The position numbers and the translations under genes are program-made. Positions 50,900 to 59,749 of a stretch of DNA of 64,000 nucleotides are shown here, one piece after another. Position 1 is the stretch's first letter. Each line of letters begins with the position of its first letter. The notes beneath the pieces were generated by a model. It saw only the letters and a list, made by a program, of their open reading frames with translations. It was not told the origin of the DNA and made no database searches. The stretch is from Lachnospiraceae bacterium (GTDB lineage Bacteria > Bacillota > Clostridia > Lachnospirales > Lachnospiraceae): contig JAIEAP010000041.1 in NCBI GenBank assembly GCA_029071325.1, positions 124,001 to 188,000 on the forward strand, in the 5' to 3' direction.

Positions 50900-51307
50900 A
50901 TGAAAAAAGCAGTGCAGTTATTGAGCGCTATCCTTTTTATAGGTATACTGTTTTGTGTCGCTTACACAGCGGAGCCGGAACAGATTGCTGTATCTGATGA
51001 TTTTGCTATAGAAGGAAAATATGTCTCCGCTGTCTATGTGACGCAGCATGGAGAAAAGTATCAGGAACAATACCGGAAGCTGACGCTGGATTCGGATAAG
51101 GATGTATTTGTCCAAACTATGGAGATGCTGACGGATATGATTGAGGAAAACGCATATTCGGAAAGGGAGAGTCACAGCCCCGGTTCCGTTTATATCATAG
51201 TGAATTTTTCGGACGGCACCGGTGAGACTTATTATGTGCCGGAGAATACCTCATACAGTACTTTTTTTACCCGCCTGGTGGAGAGCCGTTTTCAACAGCT
51301 TTCATAG
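50900..51307 (+). CDS. hypothetical exported small protein
   Basis: ATG behind AAAAGGGGTTGCAGT. 135 residues. An N-terminal hydrophobic stretch (AVQLLSAILFIGILFCVAYT) is either a signal peptide or a membrane anchor; there is no lipobox. The remainder is mainly beta and charged (YVTQHGEKYQEQYRKLTLDS; VYIIVNFSDGTGETYYVPEN). No family is recognised. It has its own promoter and lies between the exporter block and the endonuclease III gene. Confidence 0.65.
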   Translation: MKKAVQLLSAILFIGILFCVAYTAEPEQIAVSDDFAIEGKYVSAVYVTQHGEKYQEQYRKLTLDSDKDVFVQTMEMLTDMIEENAYSERESHSPGSVYIIVNFSDGTGETYYVPENTSYSTFFTRLVESRFQQLS

Positions 51308-51360
51308 GCTGGCGGACAGGAAAAAGGAGACACATTACGATACAGGAGCAGGAGAGACAT

Positions 51361-52014
51361 ATGGCGAGACAGACGGCAAAAGAAAAACTGGCATTAGAGA
51401 TCGTGGATCGGCTGAAGGCGGAATATCCTGATGCCCGGTGCAGCCTGGATTACAATCAGGCATGGAAGCTGTTGGTCAGCGTGCGGCTGGCGGCGCAATG
51501 TACCGATGCCAGAGTGAACGTAGTGGTGGAAGGGCTGTATGAAAAGTACCCCAATGTTCAGGCATTGGCGGAAGCTCCTGTGGAGGATATCGAGGCAATC
51601 GTGAAGCCATGCGGATTGGGACACAGCAAGGCCAGAGATATCAGCGCCTGCATGAAGATGCTGATGGAAGAGTACGGCGGTCAGGTGCCGGATGATTTTG
51701 ACGCGCTGCTTAAATTGCCGGGTGTGGGCAGGAAGAGCGCAAATCTTATTATGGGAGATGTATTCGGAAAGCCCGCCATTGTTACGGATACACATTGTAT
51801 CCGCCTGGTGAACCGCATGGGACTGGTAGACGGTATCAAGGAACCTAAGAAGGTGGAGATGGCGCTGTGGAAGCTGATTCCGCCGGAGGAGGGCAGTGAT
51901 TTCTGCCACCGCCTGGTATACCATGGCAGGGAAGTGTGTACGGCGCGTACCAAACCACACTGCGACAGGTGCTGTCTGCAGGACATCTGCAAGAAGAAAG
52001 ATGTGGAGAAATAA
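51361..52014 (+). CDS. nth: endonuclease III (base-excision repair)
   Basis: 217 residues. The helix-hairpin-helix motif is LPGVGRKSANLIMG with catalytic Lys125, and the catalytic Asp143 is in VTDTHCIRL. A 4Fe-4S cluster is indicated by four cysteines near the end (CTARTKPHCDRC then CLQDIC); the first gap is seven residues rather than the six of E. coli. It removes oxidised pyrimidines and nicks abasic sites. ATG preceded by AGGAGAGACAT. An intrinsic terminator follows. Confidence 0.96.
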   Translation: MARQTAKEKLALEIVDRLKAEYPDARCSLDYNQAWKLLVSVRLAAQCTDARVNVVVEGLYEKYPNVQALAEAPVEDIEAIVKPCGLGHSKARDISACMKMLMEEYGGQVPDDFDALLKLPGVGRKSANLIMGDVFGKPAIVTDTHCIRLVNRMGLVDGIKEPKKVEMALWKLIPPEEGSDFCHRLVYHGREVCTARTKPHCDRCCLQDICKKKDVEK

Positions 52015-52027
52015 GAGTATGAGACGA

Positions 52028-52063
52028 AACAGATAAGGGTGGAAATGCTCTTATCTGTTTTTT
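52028..52063 (+). terminator. intrinsic terminator of nth
   Basis: AACAGATAAG and CTTATCTGTT form a perfect 10-bp stem, followed by six T. The palindromic element copy starts at its 3' edge. Confidence 0.92.
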
Positions 52064-52462
52064 ATATGTTTCGACAATCCGACGGTGTGTGTCCGTCTGC
52101 TGAGCACATGCGGCTTCGGTTGCTAGCTGCTCTAGATGGGCGTTCTTCTGTGGTCGCTATGAGCAGGCTGCTCCCATAACTCGCCTTTGAACAGGAAAAC
52201 ATTCGGGGCTTACAAGCTCAAACAATGTCCGTAGCCTGCACGTCACATCAGAACGCCCATTAAGAGCAGCACGCTCCCTGCAGATTGCATGTCCTCATGC
52301 AGACGGACATGCACCGCGGATTGTTCGAACGTTAAAAAGACACAGATTATCACAGATGATACACCGGCGGCAACTGAAATTTCAGCATAAGGCGAGCAGC
52401 TATCCGGTGTCTGCGGGCAAATTACGGAGAAAACGGGATGATTTTCTTTATAGCAATGATGC
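52061..52462. repeat. left-truncated copy of the long palindromic element
   Basis: From TTCGACAAT onward it matches the interior of the 33580-34125 copy: CGGCTTCGGTT, TCTAGATGGGCGTTCTTCTG, TGGTCG, ATGAGC, CCATAACTCGC, ACAATGTCCG, CACGTCACATCAGAACGCCC, CTGCAGATTGCATGTCC and GATTGTTCGAAC. The outer left arm (about 140 bases) is missing and is replaced by the nth terminator, while the right arm can be followed to about 52462. Helices are preserved although the bases differ. Boundaries are approximate. Confidence 0.85.
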
Positions 52463-52522
52463 GCGTCCGCTTTCTGCGGTATGTTGTCTGCAAAATACGG
52501 AAACTCAAGTTTTTATATGGTA

Positions 52523-52549
52523 TTGACATTTCCGCATTTTTTTTATATG
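52523..52549 (+). promoter_or_regulatory. candidate promoter of the PP-loop gene
   Basis: TTGACA (52523-52528) is perfect; the closest -10 is TATATG (52544-52549) with a short 15-base spacer. The ATG is about 40 bases further on. Confidence 0.4.
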
Positions 52550-52587
52550 GTGAGTAGCAGTGATGTGATAGAAAGAAGGAAGGATAT

Positions 52588-53433
52588 ATGCAGCAGTGCG
52601 AGCAGATTGAGTTGAGTATCCGCAAGAAATTCCATAAGGCGCTGTTCAGTAAATTCGCGAAAGCAATCAATACATATGAACTGCTGAGACCAGGGGATAA
52701 GGTGGCTGTATGCATTTCCGGCGGCAAGGATTCTATGCTGATGGCAAAGCTTTTTCAGGAACTGCACCGGCATCATAAGTTTCCCTTTGAGCTGGTGTTC
52801 CTGGTGATGGATCCCGGATATGCTCCGGCGAACCGCAGGGCAATTGAGGATAACGCGCGGCTGATGGAGATTCCGCTGACGGTGTTCGAGTCACAGATAT
52901 TTGATGCGGTGTATGAAATCGAGAACTCCCCCTGTTATCTGTGTGCCAGAATGCGCAGGGGATATCTGTACAGTAAGGCACAGGAGCTGGGATGCAATAA
53001 AATTGCTCTGGGGCATCATTTTGACGATGTCATTGAGACGATATTGATGGGTATGATGTACGGAGCGCAGATACAGACCATGATGCCGAAGCTTCACAGC
53101 ACGAACTTTGCCGGTATGGAGCTGATACGTCCCATGTATCTCATACGGGAGGAGGATATCTGCCACTGGCGGGATTACAACGGGCTTCATTTTCTGCAGT
53201 GCGCCTGCAGGTTCACGGAAAACTGCAGTACCTGCGGAGAGGATGGCAGGAGCGAGTCCAAGAGGATGGAGATTAAGCAGTTGATCCGGCAGCTGCGTCA
53301 GGTGAATCCCTATGTTGAGACCAATATCTTCCGCAGTGTGGAGAATGTGAATCTTGCCACAGTCATTGCTTATAAGCAGGATGGTGTGAAGCACAGCTTT
53401 TTGGAGCATTATGATTCGATTGAAAATGAATAG
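52588..53433 (+). CDS. TtcA-like PP-loop ATPase (tRNA thiolation family)
   Basis: ATG behind GAAAGAAGGAAGGATAT. 281 residues. The PP-loop is SGGKDS (44-49). Cysteines 116 and 119 (CYLC) and the later cluster Cys205, Cys207, Cys213, Cys216 (CACRFTENCSTC) could bind an iron-sulfur cluster or zinc. TtcA adds sulfur to cytidine 32 of some tRNAs; members of this family without the classic end have other thiolation targets. The length and the GHHFDDVIET segment fit the family. It is probably co-transcribed with the following membrane protein (17-base gap). Confidence 0.87.
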   Translation: MQQCEQIELSIRKKFHKALFSKFAKAINTYELLRPGDKVAVCISGGKDSMLMAKLFQELHRHHKFPFELVFLVMDPGYAPANRRAIEDNARLMEIPLTVFESQIFDAVYEIENSPCYLCARMRRGYLYSKAQELGCNKIALGHHFDDVIETILMGMMYGAQIQTMMPKLHSTNFAGMELIRPMYLIREEDICHWRDYNGLHFLQCACRFTENCSTCGEDGRSESKRMEIKQLIRQLRQVNPYVETNIFRSVENVNLATVIAYKQDGVKHSFLEHYDSIENE

Positions 53434-53450
53434 GAAGTGAGGAAGATAAT

Positions 53451-54020
53451 ATGAGAGAATTATTGAAGCAGATCAAAGCAGACATTATGTCGACGGCAAT
53501 CTTATGTATCTTACTTGGGATTATGGTAATGGTATGGCCGACACAGACTACAAAACTGTTGTGCTGGATTCTGGCAGCCATCCTGATAGTAATGGGCCTC
53601 AGCCGTATCATTGCTTATCTTAAGGATCGTATGTCAGGCCAGTTCGGACTGGCGGCAGGTATCATCCTCTTTCTGCTGGGGGCGTGGATATTGTTATATC
53701 CGTTGAATTTTGCCAAAATATTTCCGATTGTAATCGGTGTGTTACTGCTGATGCATGGTCTGGAGGATATTAAGATGACCATGGAGGCAAAAGCAGGAGG
53801 TGACAGCATCTGGTGGGCGTTACTGGTTGTATCTGCAGTAAATCTGCTGTTGGGAATCTTTTTGATCTGGAGGGCATTTGCCGCAGTACAGATTGCCATG
53901 GTGCTGATGGGTGCAGCGCTGGTATATGACGGAGTGACAGACCTTTTTGCTGTGTACCGGGTAGCAAAAACGGTAAGAGAGGCCCAAAAAGATATCATTG
54001 ACGTAGAGGATGAGAACTGA
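53451..54020 (+). CDS. DUF308/HdeD-type membrane protein
   Basis: 189 residues with six hydrophobic helices in paired form ([60 protein letters not shown]), the pattern of the HdeD/DUF308 family. In enteric bacteria HdeD supports acid resistance; in Firmicutes the role is unknown. ATG behind GAAGTGAGGAAGATAAT. The next small gene lies a few bases downstream. Confidence 0.85.
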   Translation: MRELLKQIKADIMSTAILCILLGIMVMVWPTQTTKLLCWILAAILIVMGLSRIIAYLKDRMSGQFGLAAGIILFLLGAWILLYPLNFAKIFPIVIGVLLLMHGLEDIKMTMEAKAGGDSIWWALLVVSAVNLLLGIFLIWRAFAAVQIAMVLMGAALVYDGVTDLFAVYRVAKTVREAQKDIIDVEDEN

Positions 54021-54051
54021 CCGGAAAATTGACAGACAGGAGATGCGGATC

Positions 54052-54288
54052 ATGCGTCAGATGGAGTTTAAGATGGAGCGGACAGGGCTTTTAAAGGTGG
54101 GAGACGTACTTCCGGTAACGGAGAGTAAACTCCCCACCTCTTATTATTATACCTTGGGAGATGCCTTTGCCATGTCCGCAAACTATACATTTCGGGAGAG
54201 GCTTAAATCCCGGGAGGGCAGGGTAGTTGATGTGAAGGAGACACCGAAGGGTTTCTTTGTCACAGTGGAATTTGAGGAAGAGGAATGA
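54052..54288 (+). CDS. hypothetical small soluble protein
   Basis: The ATG at 54052 has AGGAGATGCGGATC in front; an in-frame ATG at 54010 overlaps the previous gene. 78 residues. It contains [20 protein letters not shown] and [20 protein letters not shown], which look like a small beta-barrel. No known domain. It is followed by a strong hairpin (54300-54366). It may belong with the DUF308-type gene in one transcript. Confidence 0.6.
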   Translation: MRQMEFKMERTGLLKVGDVLPVTESKLPTSYYYTLGDAFAMSANYTFRERLKSREGRVVDVKETPKGFFVTVEFEEEE

Positions 54289-54299
54289 CTATTCAGACC

Positions 54300-54366
54300 C
54301 CTTGAGAATCAGATAAGCAGATTCATCATGTTTACATGTAAGAAGCTGTTTATCTGATTCTCAAGG
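54300..54366. repeat. long inverted repeat hairpin without T tract
   Basis: CCTTGAGAATCAGATAA (54300-54316) and TTATCTGATTCTCAAGG (54350-54366) are perfect 17-base inverted copies; further pairing extends to about 21 pairs allowing one G-T. The loop contains CATGTTTACATG, itself a palindrome. It follows the small protein gene by 11 bases and precedes the MATE gene by 50. Could be a terminator stem, processing signal or operator. Confidence 0.75.
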
Positions 54367-54412
54367 CGGCTCGAATAGAAATAAACTGACATCTTGGTAG
54401 GAAACGGAGGAT

Positions 54413-55789
54413 ATGATGGAAAAAGAGGCAGGTAACATACAGGAAAATAAGATGGGAATCATGCCGGTGAACCGGCTGCTTCTGACCATGTCGGTACCCA
54501 TGATGGTGTCGATGCTGGTGCAGGCACTGTATAATATTGTGGACAGCATTTTCGTGTCCAGAATTGCAGAAGAGGCATTGACTGCGGTCTCTCTTGTATT
54601 TCCCATGCAGACAATTATGATCGCAGTGGGAGCGGGTACCGGAATCGGTGTGAATGCGCTCCTGTCCAAACGCCTTGGCGAAAAACGGTTTGAGGATGCA
54701 AACAAAACGGCAAATATTTCTATTGTGATCGCCTTTTGCGAGTATCTGGTGTTTATGCTGATCGGAGTGTTTGCTTCGGAGTTCTTTTTCTCAGTTCAGA
54801 CAGATGAGGCACAGATCATAGAATACGGGAAATCGTATATGTCTATTTGTCTGATCATGAGTTTTGGACTGTTCGGGCAGTTCTGCTTTGAGAAACTGCT
54901 GCAGTCCACCGGACGGACCTTCCATACGATGATTACTCAGGCATGCGGGGCTATCATCAATATTATCATGGATCCGATCCTGATATTTGGAATGTTTGGC
55001 TTTCCGAAAATGGGGATTGCAGGAGCGGCAGCGGCAACGGTAGCCGGGCAGATTTTTGCAATGCTCCTGGCACTGTTGTTCAATCTGAAAATAAATAGAG
55101 AAATCAAACTGGGATTCCGTTATATGAAGCCGGAAGCTGCCATTGTCCGGGAAATTTTCGCGGTGGGCATTCCGTCTATTCTGATGCAGTCCATCAGCTC
55201 GGTTATGGTGTTCCTGTTTAATAAGATACTGTTGGGCTTTTCTTCTACGGCTGCGGCAGTGCTGGGTGTGTATTTTAAGCTGCAAAGCTTCGTGTTTATG
55301 CCGGTGTTTGGATTGAATAACGGTGTGATACCTATTGTTGCGTACAATTACGGCGCCGGTCACAAGGACAGGATATTGAAGACTATGAGACTGGGCATGA
55401 TGTATGCGGTGGGGATCATGGCAATAGGTACCCTTTTGGCAGAGCTGATTCCGGGTCCCATGCTGCGGCTGTTTGATGCTTCCGATACGATGCTGGAGAT
55501 AGGAATACCGGCGCTGCGTATCATCTGTACCTGTTTTGTGTTTGCAGGATTTTCTATTGTGGCGGCAGGAACATTTCAGGCGCTGGGCAAGAGCATATAC
55601 AGCCTGGTGGTTTCCCTGATCCGGCAGATGGGGGTACTGATTCCTGTGGCGTATGCATTGTCATTGACCGGAAAACTGGAACTGGTGTGGCTGGCGTTTC
55701 CGATCGCGGAGATCGCCGCAATTTTTGTGACGTTGTTTATGCTGAGGCATATGACCAGATTTTTGAACCAAATGTTCGGAACAGATTAA
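54413..55789 (+). CDS. MATE-family efflux transporter (second)
   Basis: ATG behind GAAACGGAGGAT; ATG codons at 54413 and 54416 are adjacent. 458 residues, twelve membrane helices, family blocks LLLTMSVPMMVSMLVQALYN, VDSIFVSRI, LTAVSLVFPMQTIMIAVGAG and GIGVNALLSKRLGEK. This is the NorM/DinF-like branch of multidrug and toxic compound extrusion proteins. It differs clearly from the MATE protein at 28522. The substrate is unknown. Confidence 0.94.
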   Translation: MMEKEAGNIQENKMGIMPVNRLLLTMSVPMMVSMLVQALYNIVDSIFVSRIAEEALTAVSLVFPMQTIMIAVGAGTGIGVNALLSKRLGEKRFEDANKTANISIVIAFCEYLVFMLIGVFASEFFFSVQTDEAQIIEYGKSYMSICLIMSFGLFGQFCFEKLLQSTGRTFHTMITQACGAIINIIMDPILIFGMFGFPKMGIAGAAAATVAGQIFAMLLALLFNLKINREIKLGFRYMKPEAAIVREIFAVGIPSILMQSISSVMVFLFNKILLGFSSTAAAVLGVYFKLQSFVFMPVFGLNNGVIPIVAYNYGAGHKDRILKTMRLGMMYAVGIMAIGTLLAELIPGPMLRLFDASDTMLEIGIPALRIICTCFVFAGFSIVAAGTFQALGKSIYSLVVSLIRQMGVLIPVAYALSLTGKLELVWLAFPIAEIAAIFVTLFMLRHMTRFLNQMFGTD

Positions 55790-55793
55790 GATA

Positions 55794-55817
55794 GGTTAAA
55801 TTTGGTTGTATTTAACC
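55794..55817. repeat. AT-rich inverted repeat before the HD-GYP gene
   Basis: GGTTAAAT (55794-55801) and ATTTAACC (55810-55817) form a perfect 8-base inverted repeat with TTGGTTGT-like centre, directly after the MATE stop codon. A TATAAA box lies at 55827-55832. It may be an operator or a weak terminator. Confidence 0.45.
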
Positions 55818-55886
55818 ATAAAATAGTATAAAATAGGCATCAGGTACAGTTGAGACGACAGGCACGCAGATAGGAGAGTAAGCAGC

Positions 55887-56924
55887 TTGAGGTATTTACC
55901 CATAGACAAGATGAAACCGGGCATGATGCTGGCACAGGATGTCTTTGACGGCGGAGGCAGTATGCTGCTATCCAAGGATCAGGTGCTTCATGCAGAACAG
56001 ATCATGCATCTGAATGAGATGGGTTACCAGGGATTCTATATACAGGATCCCGAGACCGAAGACATCATAGTAGAGGAAGTCATCAAACCAGAGATCAAGG
56101 GACAGATGCTGCAGTTGGTGCATAATCTGTTTGAAAATGAGGGCAATGAGCAGGAACAGGATATTCGAAGAGCCGTTGAGCGGGCGGTAGAGGATCTGCT
56201 GGGCAATGGCGATGTTATGTTCAATATGCTGAACCTGAGAAATTATGACGAATATACATATTTCCATTCCGTCAATGTGGCAATTCTGGCAGTTGTGATA
56301 GGTGTGCGCTTTGGGATGAACGAATATCAGTTACGCTGTCTTGCGACAGGAGGGCTGCTGCATGATATCGGCAAGAAGTTCCTAGAGATATCCATACTGA
56401 ATGCAAGAAGATCTTTGAGTGAAGAGGAACGGAGAATCATGCTGCAGCATCCGAAGCTGGGCTATGAGTTCATACGGGACAATTTTGACTTTGGGCAGGA
56501 GGTGCTCCTGGGAATTCTGGAGCATCATGAGTGTTATAACGGCGAGGGATACCCCATGCGCAAATCGGGAGATGAAATCAGCATATACGGCAGGATCATC
56601 AAGCTGGCGGATGTATATGATGCCATGACGGCGAAGCGTCCGTACCGGAATCCCATGCTTCCGTCGGATGTACTGGAGTATGTGATGGCGGGAAACGGAT
56701 CGGAATTTGATCCGAAGCTAGTGTCTGTGTTTGTTCATTGGGTAGCGGTATATCCGGTGGGATGCGAGGTAGAGTTATCGGATGGAAGACTTGCCATAGT
56801 GAAGCATAATTACGAGGGGTATGCATTGCGCCCTCTGGTGAAGATAAAAGAGACCGGTGAAGATTTGGACCTGAGATCAGATGCAGAGGCGAGAAGCATT
56901 ACGATTATCCGGCTGATCGTGTAG
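55887..56924 (+). CDS. HD-GYP domain protein (probable cyclic-di-GMP phosphodiesterase)
   Basis: TTG start with AGGAGAGTAAGCAGC upstream. 345 residues. The N-terminal part (about 1-70) is a small DUF3391-like region. The HD-GYP domain follows: His159-Asp160 in LLHDIGKKF, His213-His214 in LEHHECYNGE, and the GYP motif at residues 221-223. HD-GYP enzymes hydrolyse c-di-GMP to GMP using a metal centre. No receiver domain is attached and no riboswitch is seen upstream. Confidence 0.93.
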   Translation: MRYLPIDKMKPGMMLAQDVFDGGGSMLLSKDQVLHAEQIMHLNEMGYQGFYIQDPETEDIIVEEVIKPEIKGQMLQLVHNLFENEGNEQEQDIRRAVERAVEDLLGNGDVMFNMLNLRNYDEYTYFHSVNVAILAVVIGVRFGMNEYQLRCLATGGLLHDIGKKFLEISILNARRSLSEEERRIMLQHPKLGYEFIRDNFDFGQEVLLGILEHHECYNGEGYPMRKSGDEISIYGRIIKLADVYDAMTAKRPYRNPMLPSDVLEYVMAGNGSEFDPKLVSVFVHWVAVYPVGCEVELSDGRLAIVKHNYEGYALRPLVKIKETGEDLDLRSDAEARSITIIRLIV

Positions 56925-56944
56925 AAAGGTGTGCATGACAGGTT

Positions 56945-57511
56945 ATGGCGAATCAGGGAAAAGGTTCCGTAGACGTTTTACTGGCCGAGAGTTTTAAGGA
57001 GTTGGCGCAGAAGGAGCCCATCGAGAAAATTACGATCAAGGAGATCACGGATAAGGCGGGGGTCATACGCCCCACCTTTTATAATCATTTTCAGGATAAA
57101 TATGAATTGCTGGAGGTTATCATCTGGGATGAGATTCTCTCTCCGGCAAAGCCGTTGATTCGAAACGGCATGATTGACGAGGCGTTAATTCTGATATTTA
57201 CCAGTATACAAAAGGATCGGGAGTTCTACATGCGTGCCAGCCGCCTGGAAGGGCAGAATTCGTTTGCGGATATTGTACGGGCGTGCATTACAAGGGCGCT
57301 GCTGGACGTGCTGGAGGATCAGGAGATTGCGGATAGAACCCCGTCTGCGTGGCTGAATAAGGAGAGAGTCGCACAATATCACGCCCAGTCCATGTGTTTT
57401 CTGGTGATGAACTGGATACAGAGCGGTATGACCATGTCGGAACGGGAAATGGCGGATATTTATAATTATCTGATCCACCATTCCATTGCGGATATGATAC
57501 AATTGCAGTGA
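56945..57511 (+). CDS. TetR-family transcriptional regulator
   Basis: 188 residues. The N-terminal helix-turn-helix (IEKITIKEITDKAGVIRPTF, YNHFQDKYELL) is typical of TetR, and the C-terminal ligand domain is helical (TetR_C_7/33 type by appearance). It precedes the MMPL transporter gene on the same strand, with dyad repeats in the gap, and probably represses that exporter until its ligand binds. TTG/ATG ambiguity is absent: the ATG at 56945 is the sensible start. Confidence 0.93.
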   Translation: MANQGKGSVDVLLAESFKELAQKEPIEKITIKEITDKAGVIRPTFYNHFQDKYELLEVIIWDEILSPAKPLIRNGMIDEALILIFTSIQKDREFYMRASRLEGQNSFADIVRACITRALLDVLEDQEIADRTPSAWLNKERVAQYHAQSMCFLVMNWIQSGMTMSEREMADIYNYLIHHSIADMIQLQ

Positions 57512-57525
57512 TTTGTATAGCAAAA

Positions 57526-57562
57526 ACTACATAAAGGCATGTTTGTAGTATTTGGGACTACA
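57526..57562 (+). promoter_or_regulatory. candidate TetR-type operator
   Basis: ACTACA (57526-57531) and TGTAGT (57544-57549) form a dyad, and a third ACTACA lies at 57557-57562. The spacing between the first two half-sites is 12 bases. It lies just after the regulator gene and before the transporter gene. Confidence 0.45.
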
Positions 57563-57642
57563 GCGGAAAGGGATTGAATATTTCAATATTCAATTCTTTT
57601 TTTTATACTCATAGCAGAAAAAATGAGAAGGAGAGAAGAGAA

Positions 57643-59724
57643 ATGATTAAATTCGGAAAGGGAGTCGTGAAGCACAGAGTGATAATTTTCATCATCAGTC
57701 TGGCGCTCCTGATTCCATCGGCAATCGGTTATTTCAACACAAGGGTCAATTATGATATTCTGTCATATCTGCCCGGTGATCTGGAATCCATGGAAGGCCA
57801 AGACATTCTGGTGGATCAGTTCGGCGTGGGAGCCTTTTCCCTCTGTGTCATAGAGGGAATGGAAAATAAGGATGTTGCTACGCTGCATCAGGAAATATCG
57901 GAAGTGGAACATGTTAAGAAGGTGATCTGGTACGATTCCGTGGCAGACCTGTCGATGCCGATGGACATGATCCCAAAGGATATGTATGAGATATTTAATA
58001 ATGATGATGAGGATAGTACACTGATGGCGATCCTGTTCGACACATCTATGTCGTCAGACGAGACTATGGAGGCCATCAAGGACATTCGGACAATTACCAC
58101 AAAACAGTGTTTTCTGAGCGGTATGTCTGCGGTCGTGACCGATATCAAGGATCTGTCCAACCATGAGGTTCCGTTTTATGTCCTGATCGCGGTACTGCTG
58201 TCGGTACTGGTACTCTGTCTGACCATGGATTCCTTCCTGGTGCCGTTATTTTTCCTGCTGAGCATCGGTATAGCCATTATTTATAATCTGGGAAGCAATA
58301 TCATACAGGGAGAGATTTCTTATGTGACACAGGCGCTGGCAGCGGTTCTGCAGTTGGGAGTGACCATGGATTATTCCATCTTCCTGTGGCACAGCTATCA
58401 GGAAAATCAGGAGCGTTTTCCGGGAGATAAGGAACGTGCAATGGCCCATGCCATTTCCAATACGATCACATCTGTTGTGGGAAGTTCCATTACTACAGTG
58501 GCAGGCTTTGTGGCGCTGTGCTTCATGAGCTTTACATTAGGCTTGGATCTGGGAATCGTAATGGCAAAGGGTGTTGTGATCGGTGTGATTGCATGTGTGA
58601 CGATCCTGCCTGCTATGATACTGATCTTTGACCGGGCGATCGGGAAGACAAAACACCGTGTTATCATCCCGGATATGGGAAGAATTTCAGGCTGGGTGGT
58701 GAAACACTTCTATATAGTTATCATCCTGTTTCTGGTGATTCTGGGTCCTGCAATCTGGGGATATACGCATACTTCGGTCTATTATGATCTGGCAGGTACG
58801 CTGCCGGATTCCCTGGAAAGTATTGCGGCCAACAAGAAGCTGGATGAGAACTTTGAGATGGGTGCCACACATATGGTGCTTGTGAGCAGTAAGCTGGATC
58901 CGAAATCGGTATCTGCTATGGTAGATGAGATGAATGCGGTGGACGGCGTCAAGGCCACTCTGGGACTGGACAGCATGGTTGGACCGGCGATTCCGAGAGA
59001 AATGTTGCCGGATTCCGTGACGGGCATGCTGGAAAATGAAAATTATAAGCTGCTGATGATCATGTCGGAATATAAGGTGGCATCTGATGAGGTCAACAGT
59101 CAGTGTGATGACTTAAGCGAGATCATTAAGAGGTATGATCCTGAGGGTCTGCTGATCGGGGAAGCGCCCTGTACGCAGGATCTGATCACCACCACCGATC
59201 ATGATTTTAAGGTGGTGAGCGCGGTATCCATCGGAGCGATTTTCCTGATCATTGCGCTGGTATTCAAATCCATATCCCTGCCGATCATCCTGGTGGCAAC
59301 CATTTATTTTGCAATCTTTATCAATATGGGGATTCCGGCATATACGGGAACAACGCTGCCGTTTATCGCCTCCATTGTGATCGGAACGATACAGCTGGGA
59401 GCAACCGTGGATTATGCGATCCTGATGACCAATAAGTATAAGAAGGCAAGATTCCAGGGGGCAGAAAAGAAGGAGGCAGTTACCCGGGCGCTGCAAAGCT
59501 CCATGCAGTCAATCATTGTCAGTGCGTTGAGCTTCTTTGCAGCCACTTTCGGGGTGGGGCTCTATTCCAACATTGATATGATCAGTTCGCTGTGCGTGCT
59601 GATGTCGAGAGGCGCTATTATCAGTATGTTTGTCGTGATCTTTGTACTGCCGTCCTTATTTATGATCTTTGATCGGCTGATCTGTGTGACCAGTGCAGGA
59701 TTTCGCAGCAAAAATAATGTTTAG
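57643..59724 (+). CDS. MMPL/RND-family membrane exporter
   Basis: The ATG at 57643 follows AGAAGGAGAGAAGAGAA; the frame is open to 57574 but the first MMPL motif begins after 57643. 693 residues, twelve membrane helices, two exported loops. Family blocks: FNTRVNYDILSYLPGDLESM, ITTVAGFVALCFMSFTLGLD and the matching second-half GTIQLGATVDYAILMTNKYK and SFFAATFGVGLYSNIDMISS. MMPL proteins export lipids or other hydrophobic compounds using the proton gradient. It is followed by a coiled-coil exported protein gene that may be its partner. Confidence 0.94.
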   Translation: MIKFGKGVVKHRVIIFIISLALLIPSAIGYFNTRVNYDILSYLPGDLESMEGQDILVDQFGVGAFSLCVIEGMENKDVATLHQEISEVEHVKKVIWYDSVADLSMPMDMIPKDMYEIFNNDDEDSTLMAILFDTSMSSDETMEAIKDIRTITTKQCFLSGMSAVVTDIKDLSNHEVPFYVLIAVLLSVLVLCLTMDSFLVPLFFLLSIGIAIIYNLGSNIIQGEISYVTQALAAVLQLGVTMDYSIFLWHSYQENQERFPGDKERAMAHAISNTITSVVGSSITTVAGFVALCFMSFTLGLDLGIVMAKGVVIGVIACVTILPAMILIFDRAIGKTKHRVIIPDMGRISGWVVKHFYIVIILFLVILGPAIWGYTHTSVYYDLAGTLPDSLESIAANKKLDENFEMGATHMVLVSSKLDPKSVSAMVDEMNAVDGVKATLGLDSMVGPAIPREMLPDSVTGMLENENYKLLMIMSEYKVASDEVNSQCDDLSEIIKRYDPEGLLIGEAPCTQDLITTTDHDFKVVSAVSIGAIFLIIALVFKSISLPIILVATIYFAIFINMGIPAYTGTTLPFIASIVIGTIQLGATVDYAILMTNKYKKARFQGAEKKEAVTRALQSSMQSIIVSALSFFAATFGVGLYSNIDMISSLCVLMSRGAIISMFVVIFVLPSLFMIFDRLICVTSAGFRSKNNV

Positions 59725-59749
59725 AGTAAAGAATTAGGAGGATAATAAT

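Noticed and set aside
55800-55886. A cyclic-di-GMP riboswitch upstream of the HD-GYP gene
   Set aside because: The short leader lacks the conserved GGUCACGCA/AAGC core of the known aptamers; only a small AT-rich inverted repeat is visible.
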